From NCBI GenBank assembly GCA_023249275.1, contig JAHFCV010000044.1, forward strand, positions 1 to 13,539: a DNA stretch of 13,539 bases, read 5' to 3'. The stretch is from Candidatus Methanoperedens sp. GTDB lineage: Archaea > Halobacteriota > Methanosarcinia > Methanosarcinales > Methanoperedenaceae. Positions within the stretch are counted from its first letter, which is position 1; each line of letters begins with the position of its first letter. Positions 6,437-13,392 of the stretch are shown one piece after another. The translations under genes were made by a program, and so were the position numbers. The notes beneath the pieces were generated by a model, which saw nothing but the letters and a program-made list of their open reading frames with translations, ran no database searches and was not told where the DNA came from.

Positions 6437-6952
6437 CTAAATTCTATTAAATAAACCTATCCCTGTAACTGTTAAGACGGTCACTACTATCCCTGCCATT
6501 AAAACGCCGGCAAATATCGCAATCAGGGCATTCCTGAATTTGAAGCCGAAAACAAACGCAGCTGCACAACCAGTCCACGCGCCAGTCGCGGGCAATGGTA
6601 TGCCCACAAACACCGCAAGCCCGATTGAACCGTATTTCTCGAAATTGGCGCTGTGTTTGTGATGTGTCCTGCTAAAAAGCCATGTAAAAAAAACATCCCA
6701 TGCATGCCATTTTCTAAGGAAATTCGAGACAGGTTCAAGAAAAAGAAGCAGCGGTATAACAGGCAGCATATTACCGATGACTGACAGGAAAAAAGCAGAG
6801 AATGGGTCGAATCCGTATCCGTAAGGAGGCGCAAGTATCGCTATTGGAATGGAGAGCCGAAGTTCTGCGATGGGCAGCGCAGCGATAAGAATAACAGCAA
6901 GCCATGGCGGGATTGAGCTGAAAATAGCAAGGAGCGTCGCTTCAAGTGTCAT
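6437..6952 (-). CDS. Putative small multidrug export membrane protein (COG2426 / PF06695 type)
   Basis: This is an integral membrane protein of 171 residues. I choose the ATG at 6952, which overlaps the rfcS stop as ATGA, over the in-frame ATG at 6970. The hydrophobic segments are near the N-terminus (WLAVILIAALPIAELRLSIPIAIL), then SAFFLSVIGNMLPVIPLLLFL, then GSIGLAVFVGIPLPATGAWTG and IAIFAGVLMAGIVVTVLTV. The 'PIAELRLSIP' and 'GIPLPATGAWTG' motifs are those of the family annotated as small multidrug exporters, whose transport substrate is not firmly known. The overlap means it is translated after rfcS, although no functional link to the clamp loader is evident. Confidence 0.85.
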   Translation of the reverse strand: MTLEATLLAIFSSIPPWLAVILIAALPIAELRLSIPIAILAPPYGYGFDPFSAFFLSVIGNMLPVIPLLLFLEPVSNFLRKWHAWDVFFTWLFSRTHHKHSANFEKYGSIGLAVFVGIPLPATGAWTGCAAAFVFGFKFRNALIAIFAGVLMAGIVVTVLTVTGIGLFNRI

Positions 6953-7914
6953 TTTTTGCTGGCACCGCAAAGAATAAAATGAGCAATCAAAGCCTCAAGC
7001 TGAATCCGTTCGTTTGCCCCCTCAGCCATCCTGAAATCGATTTCACCGATGCGGTCAATAAGGTCAACTTTCAGCTTATCCGGAATCGTCATGTCAAACA
7101 TGGCGCGGTATATCTGTCCTATTACATCCTCACCCGAAAGTCCCTGCTCAATCAAAAGATAATCAAGCTGCGCGCGGGCTTTCATGAAATTGCCTTCAAG
7201 ACCCAGCTTGATTAATTCCACCACTTCTTCAGGCTTTGCTGTGGCTGTGGTCTTGTAAATAGCGTCCATATTTACAGTCTTGTCAAGCATCGCAGCAGCC
7301 TGGAGGGCATTGATGGCGCGCCTCATATCGCCTGCCGCCACATATCGTATTGCTTCCATCCCGTCATCCGTGAGGGTTACGCCTTCTATTTTGGCGATGT
7401 GCTTTACCCGTTCCTCAACCGCCGCGCTTGATATCGGTTTAAACCTGTAAACCGCGCATCTTGACTGGATGGGTTCGATTATTTTCGAGGAATAATTGCA
7501 TGAGAGGATGAAACGGCATGAAGCAGTGTATTTTTCCATAGTCCTTCTAAGCGCTGATTGCGCATCTGATGTAAGAGCGTCGGCTTCGTCGAGGAAAATT
7601 ATCTTGAATTCGGCTTCACCAAGGGGCGCCGTCCTGGCAAAGTTCTTAATCTTATTCCTGACCACGTCGATACCACGCTCGTCACTGGCATTCAATTCTG
7701 TGAAATTATTAGCCCATGATTCGCCATAAAGCTCGCGCGCCACGCATATTGCTGAAGCGGTTTTCCCGACGCCTGGAGGTCCTGAAAAGAGAAGATGCGG
7801 GAGGTTTCTTGAATGGACATAGGATTTCAGGCGCTTTATGACCTCGACCTGCCCCACCACGTCATCCAGTTTTTTGGGGCGGTATTTTTCAATCCAGATT
7901 TCTTCTTTGAGCAT
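6949..7914 (-). CDS. rfcS: Replication factor C small subunit (clamp loader ATPase)
   Basis: This AAA+ ATPase loads the PCNA sliding clamp onto primed DNA together with RfcL. I choose the ATG at 7914 (MLKEEIWIEKYRPKKLDDVVG, 321 residues), the canonical start with the RFC box near residue 10; the upstream ATG at 7998 would add 28 poorly conserved residues that run into the divergent gene. Walker A is GPPGVGKT (45-52), Walker B is IIFLDEAD (105-112), sensor 1 is SCNY (138-141), and the SRC arginine-finger motif is at 151-153. The collar domain fills the C-terminus. The length fits the family. It shares a 63-base divergent promoter region with the gene at 7978. Confidence 0.97.
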   Translation of the reverse strand: MLKEEIWIEKYRPKKLDDVVGQVEVIKRLKSYVHSRNLPHLLFSGPPGVGKTASAICVARELYGESWANNFTELNASDERGIDVVRNKIKNFARTAPLGEAEFKIIFLDEADALTSDAQSALRRTMEKYTASCRFILSCNYSSKIIEPIQSRCAVYRFKPISSAAVEERVKHIAKIEGVTLTDDGMEAIRYVAAGDMRRAINALQAAAMLDKTVNMDAIYKTTATAKPEEVVELIKLGLEGNFMKARAQLDYLLIEQGLSGEDVIGQIYRAMFDMTIPDKLKVDLIDRIGEIDFRMAEGANERIQLEALIAHFILCGASKK

Positions 7915-7977
7915 GCAACGCTTAATAAGAGGCAAACCATTATTTAACTTTCCTCCTAAAATGGATATGATAATTAA
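7915..7977. promoter_or_regulatory. Divergent promoter region between rfcS and the VIT1-like gene
   Basis: This 63-base gap contains a symmetric TTATTTAA (7940-7947) that can act as a TATA box in both directions. It lies about 26 bases from the rfcS start and about 30 bases from the ATG at 7978. No convincing Shine-Dalgarno sequence precedes either start, so leaderless or very short-leader transcripts are likely. This comes from inspection only. Confidence 0.5.
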
Positions 7978-8481
7978 ATGGCTCAAAAATACTCGCACCA
8001 GTTTATTACAGGAGTCTCGTTCGGCGTTACTTCAGGGGTTATCACAGCATTGGGCATGATAGTTGGAATACACGAAGCCACATCCTCAAAACTGGCTGTC
8101 CTTGCAAGCATTGTGGTTATGGCAATAGCAGACGGCATGGCTGACGCGGCAGGGTTCCACATCGTGGAAGAAGCTGAATTTGAGAATGGAAAAAACAAGC
8201 ACACATCAAGGGAAGTCTGGGCTACCACTCTTTTTACTTTTCTCGCAGTATGCGGTTTTATACTGACATTTGCAGTTCCGATTTTGGTTTTTCAACTGGA
8301 AACTGCTATATTCGTTGATATCGCATGGGGCTTTTTGCTGTTAATCCTGCTCAATTATTATATCGCAAAATTCAAGAAAGAAGAGCCGATTAAACATATA
8401 TTCGGGCACGTTTTGCTGGCTGTATTCGTAGTAATCGTTTCCTATATTGCCGGTTATCTGATAGCTGCATGGATTAAATAA
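7978..8481 (+). CDS. VIT1/CCC1-like membrane protein, possible iron/manganese transporter
   Basis: This is a 167-residue integral membrane protein with about five hydrophobic segments (roughly 14-31, 38-60, 84-105, 111-129 and 141-166). The first carries SFGVTSGVITALGMIVGI, which closely fits the start of VIT1/CCC1 family proteins. The second, with its ADGMADAAGFHIVEEAEFE tail, resembles the family's metal-binding helix and acidic loop. VIT1 and CCC1 carry ferrous iron or manganese out of the cytosol. This copy is shorter than the usual 220-250 residues and lacks the full acidic cytosolic helical domain, so the function may differ. The ATG at 7978 lies about 30 bases after a TATA-like box shared with rfcS. 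The ATG at 7961 is out of frame. Confidence 0.72.
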   Translation: MAQKYSHQFITGVSFGVTSGVITALGMIVGIHEATSSKLAVLASIVVMAIADGMADAAGFHIVEEAEFENGKNKHTSREVWATTLFTFLAVCGFILTFAVPILVFQLETAIFVDIAWGFLLLILLNYYIAKFKKEEPIKHIFGHVLLAVFVVIVSYIAGYLIAAWIK

Positions 8482-8550
8482 AAAAGGATTTAGATAAAAA
8501 AGTTGGTGGGTTTGCATTAAGTCGCAATAATATATAGAGGAAGTTACTGA
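8482..8550 (+). promoter_or_regulatory. Short intergenic promoter region before the nuclease-like gene
   Basis: AATAATATATAGAGG (8525-8539) combines a TATA-like stretch with a GAGG that could pair with 16S rRNA about 11 bases before the ATG at 8551. This suggests its own weak promoter and ribosome site. Confidence 0.35.
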
Positions 8551-9675
8551 ATGAAAGATAGAATGTCAAGTGAAGAAGAGAGTAATTTATCCGTTTCCAA
8601 CGAAATTCTGAAATCTACAAATATAAGCATCGAAGAGTTACGACGGCAATTTATAGACCTAAAATCGATTCTTGGAACAAGGTTTGACTATGTTGTTCCG
8701 AGAAATATAACGGATTTAGCTACATTACAGTGGATTATTGATCTTAATCAACGACTGCAAAAGTTAAAACATTGTAAGGGTTTTGATAAGCACATTACAA
8801 CGTATACCAAAAAGCAGTTATCATCCAGTTATTTTGTAACAGTTATTGCAAGCTATCTTTTGGATATGGTAGATAGTATTATCTTGGAGCCTGCCCTCGA
8901 TAGTAAAAGTAATAAACCGGATATTCTTGTGAGCTTTCAAAGCGAGCAGGTATATATGGAGTGTAAATACATCGATACTTTAAAATTCGATTACTCTCAG
9001 GAACATGAGCACATGTTCTCGATTCTACGCGATTATGTAACTGTTCCCCACCAGATTAGCATAACGTACAGAAAACCCCTTTCGGATACAGAGTTACATC
9101 GACTCGGAGAGACTTTGCGTGAGAGAACCGACTTAGTAACAGGAGATGGGAACATAATTAATAATTCTGATATTGAAGTCAATGTCATGAAAATGGAAGT
9201 GTATCAAGATAAAAACTTTTTTATAATCTTGAGTATGATCGTTCAGAATATCTCCGAGAATTGTTACTATCCTGGCCACGTGTACGTGAAAGATGGAATT
9301 ACAGTATCACTGAGTGGGCCTAAAGTAGATTATGCAAAAGTTTTGAAAGAAAGATTTAAGAAAAGTAAGAGTCAATCTCCAGATAATAAGCCGTATATCT
9401 TGGTGATTGACGGTAACAGAATGTTAGGAGATCTAACTGAAAATATCCGTGCACTATCCTCCTCTTTTCAACCCAATACAAATACTAGGTTTAGTGCAGC
9501 ACTGTTGGTAAAATATCATCGGCGTTTGGACGATCAACAACTTAATCTCGACTTTCATCTAATTTCCAATCCATTCGCCAAATTTCCTATAAGTAAAGAA
9601 TTTGAGAGACTTTTCAGTAATTCTACGCAAAGCAAGAGACATTCTCCAACAGACAAGACAACTGATACTCTATGA
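8551..9675 (+). CDS. Orphan PD-(D/E)XK nuclease-like protein
   Basis: This is a 374-residue protein that I do not recognise as a named family. A helical N-terminus (1-110) leads into EPALDSKSNKPDILVSF, then QVYMECKYID. E113, P123-D124 and E137-C-K139 are spaced as in the PD-(D/E)XK fold shared by restriction and repair nucleases, so a DNA- or RNA-cleaving activity is plausible. The C-terminal half (about 155-345) has alternating strands and helices, including YILVIDGNRMLGDL. The tail is basic and polar (SNSTQSKRHSPTDK). The gene is visibly richer in A and T, with many ATA and TTA codons, than its neighbours, and no methyltransferase or other defence partner is in view. This suggests horizontal arrival. 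Its stop overlaps the next start as ATGA. Confidence 0.65.
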   Translation: MKDRMSSEEESNLSVSNEILKSTNISIEELRRQFIDLKSILGTRFDYVVPRNITDLATLQWIIDLNQRLQKLKHCKGFDKHITTYTKKQLSSSYFVTVIASYLLDMVDSIILEPALDSKSNKPDILVSFQSEQVYMECKYIDTLKFDYSQEHEHMFSILRDYVTVPHQISITYRKPLSDTELHRLGETLRERTDLVTGDGNIINNSDIEVNVMKMEVYQDKNFFIILSMIVQNISENCYYPGHVYVKDGITVSLSGPKVDYAKVLKERFKKSKSQSPDNKPYILVIDGNRMLGDLTENIRALSSSFQPNTNTRFSAALLVKYHRRLDDQQLNLDFHLISNPFAKFPISKEFERLFSNSTQSKRHSPTDKTTDTL

Positions 9676-10577
9676 AGCTCTCAAAAAACCACAATAATCC
9701 TGAATCCCCTAAAAAAATCAATTTCTTCATCACTTCCGACTTTTTTCCATCCATCTCAGTTACAGGAAGCTCCTGCTCCCTCATGTGCCAGCACTGTAAA
9801 GGCAAATTGCTCGAAGCCCTGATTCCCGCGACAACATGCGATGAGCTTGAAAAGAAAGCCCTTGCGCTGCACAGAAAGGGAGCAAAAGGCATACTCCTTA
9901 CAGGCGGCTGCGATGAGCGCGGGCGCGTGCCCATTAGCAGTTTGCTCCCTGCAATAAGAAACCTGAAAGAGAAAACAGAGCTGATTATCATTGCCCATAC
10001 CGGTTTTATATCACGCGAAGAAGCTTCCATGTTAAAAGACTCGGGGCTTGACGGTATCGGTTTTGACGTGATGGGGGATATGAATGCCGTCCGGGAGGTT
10101 TACGGGCTTGAAGTTTCTGAAAAGGAATACACTGCCAGCCTTCTTGCCATTGGGGATTCCGGGTTAATGATATTCCCTCATGTGTGCGTGGGCATTCATT
10201 TCGGGAAACTGGGCGGGGAATTTCGCGCCCTCGAAATGATACGCGCAATTGACCCATCCACAATAATAATAACAGGGCTGATGCCTGTGGCTGGCACGCC
10301 AATGGCTCATATCAAGCCGAATCCGCCTGATTTTGAAAAAGTCATAAAGAAAGCGGTAACAATGTTCCCGAATGCATCTATTGTGCTGGGATGCGCCCAT
10401 TCAAGCGGGAAAGACAGGGGAATAATCGAAAGACTGGCGATAGAGAGCGGCGTAAGCGGCATTGCGGCGCCGACTATGGGGACTATTAATTTTGCAAAAG
10501 AAAACGGCTATGAAGTTCATTATTACGGCACATGCTGCGGGCTTGTTCCGGGTGAAAAAACAAAAATAGAAATGTAA
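9672..10577 (+). CDS. Radical SAM enzyme, biotin-synthase-like (COG1856 type)
   Basis: This 301-residue enzyme carries the radical-SAM cluster motif C35-x3-C39-x2-C42 (CSLMCQHC), which binds a 4Fe-4S cluster and S-adenosylmethionine. A TIM-barrel layout follows: LLTGGCDERGRVP, then LIIIAHTGFIS, GIGFDVMGD, FPHVCVGIHFG, IIITGLMPVAGTPMA, IVLGCAHSSG and GIAAPT. The C-terminal GTCC (286-289) may hold a further cysteine ligand. COG1856 proteins are described as uncharacterised homologues of biotin synthase. Some archaeal BioB-like pairs (LipS1/LipS2) are lipoyl synthases, so sulfur insertion is one possibility, but I cannot place this protein there. Its ATG overlaps the stop of the nuclease-like gene by four bases, so the two may be co-translated. 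It converges on the PHA operon, with 12 bases between the stops. Confidence 0.85.
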   Translation: MKLSKNHNNPESPKKINFFITSDFFPSISVTGSSCSLMCQHCKGKLLEALIPATTCDELEKKALALHRKGAKGILLTGGCDERGRVPISSLLPAIRNLKEKTELIIIAHTGFISREEASMLKDSGLDGIGFDVMGDMNAVREVYGLEVSEKEYTASLLAIGDSGLMIFPHVCVGIHFGKLGGEFRALEMIRAIDPSTIIITGLMPVAGTPMAHIKPNPPDFEKVIKKAVTMFPNASIVLGCAHSSGKDRGIIERLAIESGVSGIAAPTMGTINFAKENGYEVHYYGTCCGLVPGEKTKIEM

Positions 10578-10589
10578 TCACCCGGACAA

Positions 10590-11447
10590 TCAAACATAAA
10601 GTCCCCCGTTAATATCAATCACCTGTCCTGTTATGTAATCCCCCTCATGGGATGCAAGGTATGCTACCGCCCCCGCAACCTCAGATGCCTTGCCCAGCCT
10701 GCCAAGGGGTATTTTTGCTATGATTTTTTCCATCACTTCGCCAGGAATGCCTTTCATCATATCGGTTTCAATAAATCCCGGCGCAATAGCGTTTACAGTA
10801 ACTCCCTTTCCTGCAAATTCCTTGGCGAGCGCTTTTGTAAGACCTATTAAACCCGCCTTTGAAGCAGTATAGTTTGCCTGCCCGAAGTTCCCCATTCTCC
10901 CGATGACCGAGGAAATATTCACAATCCTGCCGTACTTTCTCTCAAGCATGCCTTCTGCAAATGCTTTGGTGCAGTAAAAGCATCCATTCAGGTTCACGTT
11001 TAAAACGTCAGACCACATTTCAGAGGTCATTTTTACAAAGGATTTGTCCCTTACAATCCCTGCATTATTAACCAGGATATCCACCTTCCCGAACTTTTTT
11101 ATTACCTCATCCCGCATCCTGTTTACCTGCTCCATATTACTGACGTCAGCCTGGTAGATGCAGGAATGATTTCCTAGGGCATCCACAAGTTTTGATATTT
11201 CTTTTGCATGCTCTTTATTTTCAATACCATTTATCTTAGAAGCCAATTTTCCAAGCTCATCTGCCTTGCCCATCTGGTCTATCAGTTTTGATACTTTCTC
11301 TGCATGTTCTTTCTTATTCTGGTAGTTGACAATGACATCCGCACCTTCTTGCGCCAGCCGCAATGCAATTGCCTTTCCGATTCCCCTTCCGCCCCCTGTG
11401 ACCAGGGCGACTTTTCCCTCCAACCGTCCTCCATTCCCATTCTTCAT
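10590..11447 (-). CDS. SDR 3-oxoacyl/acetoacetyl-CoA reductase (FabG/PhaB-like) with internal duplication
   Basis: This short-chain dehydrogenase of 285 residues probably reduces acetoacetyl-CoA to 3-hydroxybutyryl-CoA for PHA synthesis. The Rossmann motif is TGGGRGIG (17-24), NNAG lies after strand 4, and the catalytic set is S180, Y193 and K197. The second strand ends in VIVNYQNKK with Asn rather than Asp, which usually allows NADPH. It is about 35-40 residues longer than normal FabG because the helix after strand 2 is duplicated (NKKEHAEKVSKLIDQMG and ENKEHAKEISKLVDALG, 32 codons apart). The Shine-Dalgarno GAGGTGAT overlaps the thiolase stop codon, so translation is coupled to the upstream gene. 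It is the last gene of the PHA operon. Confidence 0.88.
   Translation of the reverse strand: MKNGNGGRLEGKVALVTGGGRGIGKAIALRLAQEGADVIVNYQNKKEHAEKVSKLIDQMGKADELGKLASKINGIENKEHAKEISKLVDALGNHSCIYQADVSNMEQVNRMRDEVIKKFGKVDILVNNAGIVRDKSFVKMTSEMWSDVLNVNLNGCFYCTKAFAEGMLERKYGRIVNISSVIGRMGNFGQANYTASKAGLIGLTKALAKEFAGKGVTVNAIAPGFIETDMMKGIPGEVMEKIIAKIPLGRLGKASEVAGAVAYLASHEGDYITGQVIDINGGLYV
11190..11320 (-). repeat. Internal 96-base-offset direct duplication in the SDR gene
   Basis: The segments beginning TTTTGAT at 11190 and at 11286 are imperfect copies 96 bases apart (for example TTTTGCATGCTCTTT and TCTGCATGTTCTTTC). They encode the repeated helices NKEHAKEISKLVDALG and NKKEHAEKVSKLIDQMG. The offset is a multiple of three, so the frame is kept. 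Confidence 0.65.
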
Positions 11448-11450
11448 AAT

Positions 11451-11460
11451 ATCACCTCTT
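11451..11460 (-). promoter_or_regulatory. Shine-Dalgarno of the SDR gene embedded in the thiolase stop
   Basis: AAGAGGTGAT on the minus strand both encodes the last Lys-Arg-stop of the thiolase and forms a strong ribosome site three bases before the ATG at 11447. This couples the two genes. Confidence 0.7.
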
Positions 11461-12630
11461 TACAACAAGTGCAGCACCCATACCCCCTCCAATACAGAGT
11501 GTTGCAAGACCGTATGTGCCTTTCCTTCTCATCAATTCATAGAGAAGCGTGACTAATATCCTTGCGCCGCTGGCTCCTATCGGGTGCCCGAGGGCTATGG
11601 CGCCGCCGTTGACGTTTACCCTGTCGGGATTCCAGCCCATTTCCCTGTTAACCGCAACTGACTGGGCTGCGAACGCTTCGTTAGCTTCGATAAGGTCAAG
11701 CTGGTTCACACCAATACCTGCACGTTGTAACGCTTTCTTGCTTGCATTGATGGGTCCTGTGCCCATTATGTCAGGAGACACGCCTGAAATTCCATAGCTT
11801 TTGATGGTTGCCAGGGGTTCGATTCCTTTTTCTTTTGCCTTTTTTTCCGACATCAGGAGAACGCAGGCTGCCCCGTCGTTGATTCCCGAAGCATTGCCAG
11901 CTGTAACTGTCCCGTCCTTTTTGAATGCAGGTTTTAGCTTTGCAAGAATCTCTTTTGTTGTCCCGAACCTTGGGAATTCATCAGTATCAAACAACACAGG
12001 CTCTCCTTTTGGCTGGGGAATCGATATGGGGACAATTTCTTCCTTGAACTTTCCAGCCTTGATCGCAGCTTCTGCCTTGTTCTGGCTTTTTGCCGAAAAA
12101 TCATCCTGGTCTTCCCGTGTAATGCCGAATTTTGCTGCTACATTCTCCGCAGTAACGCCCATGTGATAATTATTGAAAATATCCCATAGCCCATCGTATA
12201 TCATTAAATCCACAAGCTCATCGTTGCCCATCTTTGCTCCCCATCTGGCTTTTTTAAGCGCGTACGGCGCAGTGGACATGGATTCGATACCGCCTGCCAT
12301 GATGACATCGGCATCCTTGAGCATGATTGCCTGTGCGCCAAGAATGATTGATTTCAAGCCTGAGCCGCAGACCTTATTCACGCAATAGGACGACACCTCG
12401 ACAGGAATGCCTGCCGCAATTGCTGCCTGTCTTGCCACATTCTGACCGTGACCTGCCGAGAGGACATTCCCCATGATAACCTCATCGACCTCGCCTTGTT
12501 CAACGCCGCCGCGTTTCATGGCATCTTTCAGTACCACGGAACCAAGCTGGACAGGACTGAACTCCTTCAGGCTTCCCCCAAATTTCCCGATTGCTGTTCT
12601 TGCTGCCGATACTATAACCACATTATTCAT
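11452..12630 (-). CDS. phaA: Acetyl-CoA acetyltransferase (thiolase, PhaA/AtoB type)
   Basis: This thiolase joins two acetyl-CoA into acetoacetyl-CoA. At 392 residues it has the standard length of bacterial biosynthetic thiolases. The nucleophile is C88 in NKVCGSGLK, the histidine is H349 in GHPIGASGAR, and the second cysteine is C379 in CIGGGMGAA. GGIESMS and NEAFAAQ motifs are also present. The type is the bacterial AtoB/PhaA one rather than the archaeal thiolase that pairs with a DUF35 partner and HMG-CoA synthase, so it fits PHA storage rather than the mevalonate pathway and may have come from bacteria. It lies 21 bases after the upstream SDR gene and 4 bases before the downstream one. 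A specific physiological role is inferred from the operon. Confidence 0.93.
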   Translation of the reverse strand: MNNVVIVSAARTAIGKFGGSLKEFSPVQLGSVVLKDAMKRGGVEQGEVDEVIMGNVLSAGHGQNVARQAAIAAGIPVEVSSYCVNKVCGSGLKSIILGAQAIMLKDADVIMAGGIESMSTAPYALKKARWGAKMGNDELVDLMIYDGLWDIFNNYHMGVTAENVAAKFGITREDQDDFSAKSQNKAEAAIKAGKFKEEIVPISIPQPKGEPVLFDTDEFPRFGTTKEILAKLKPAFKKDGTVTAGNASGINDGAACVLLMSEKKAKEKGIEPLATIKSYGISGVSPDIMGTGPINASKKALQRAGIGVNQLDLIEANEAFAAQSVAVNREMGWNPDRVNVNGGAIALGHPIGASGARILVTLLYELMRRKGTYGLATLCIGGGMGAALVVKR

Positions 12631-12651
12631 TTATACCACTTACCCTGGTTT

Positions 12652-13392
12652 TTAGATAACCAATCCTCCATCCACGCTTAGCACCGCCCCATTAACCATC
12701 TTCGCCTCATCAGAAGCAAGATACAGATATGCGTATGCTACATCTTTTGGTTCACCCAGCATGCGAAGCGGGGTTTTTTCTTTCATCATTTCAAGTATCT
12801 TATCAGGCACCGCTACTGTCATCGGGGTAGTGATAAACCCTGGCGCCACCGCATTAGTCCTGATCCCCTTTTTCCCGAGTTCCTTAGAAAGGGTCTTTGT
12901 CATGCCAATCAGACCCGCTTTGGATGCCACATAATTAATCTGACCGATATTGCCAAATAACGCCACGATCGAAGATGTGTTTATAATTACACCGCTCCCC
13001 TGGTTAATCATTTGTTCGACGACTGCCTGGATGCAATTAAAAACCCCCTTTAGATTTACGTTTATAACCTTATCCCACTGTTCTTCTGTCATTTTTAAAA
13101 CAAGGGCGTCCTGAATTATTCCTGCATTATTTATCAGGACATCCACTTTGCCGTATCTTGCCAGGGTATCCCTTACAACCTGTTTTGCCTGTTCCCTGTT
13201 GGTTACATCCAGTCTGGCAAAAAATGCTTCACCCCCGTTTTTCTTTATCTCTTCGACTACTTCTGCGCCCGCCTTTTCATTCATATCAGCTACAACGACT
13301 TTAGCTCCTTCTTTAGAGAACAAAATGGCAGCCTCTCTGCCTATACCGCTTCCGGCTCCCGTGATAATAGTTACCTTGTTCTCAACTCTCAT
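12652..13392 (-). CDS. phaB: SDR acetoacetyl-CoA reductase (PhaB/FabG-like)
   Basis: This short-chain dehydrogenase has 246 residues, the normal FabG/PhaB length. It has the Rossmann motif TGAGSGIG (11-18), NNAG (88-91), the catalytic residues S141, Y154 and K158, and a C-terminal VDGG. D36 ends the second strand (VVVADMNE). In this superfamily an Asp there usually favours NADH over NADPH, in contrast to the Asn of the other reductase in the operon. It follows the phaC-like stop with no spacer (TAA then ATG) and precedes the thiolase by 21 bases, so it most likely makes (R)-3-hydroxybutyryl-CoA for the polymerase. The gene symbol rests on context, since sequence alone cannot separate PhaB from FabG. 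Confidence 0.85.
   Translation of the reverse strand: MRVENKVTIITGAGSGIGREAAILFSKEGAKVVVADMNEKAGAEVVEEIKKNGGEAFFARLDVTNREQAKQVVRDTLARYGKVDVLINNAGIIQDALVLKMTEEQWDKVINVNLKGVFNCIQAVVEQMINQGSGVIINTSSIVALFGNIGQINYVASKAGLIGMTKTLSKELGKKGIRTNAVAPGFITTPMTVAVPDKILEMMKEKTPLRMLGEPKDVAYAYLYLASDEAKMVNGAVLSVDGGLVI

Noticed and set aside
7915..7998. ATG at 7998 as the rfcS start
   Set aside because: It would add 28 residues overlapping the divergent gene; the family starts at MLKEEIWIEKYRP.
9623..10400. Minus-strand open frames of 78-135 codons over the radical SAM gene
   Set aside because: They are antisense shadows of a gene with a clear radical-SAM motif.
10578..10589. Terminator between the converging radical SAM and SDR genes
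   Set aside because: Only 12 bases separate the stops, and no stem or T-run is present.
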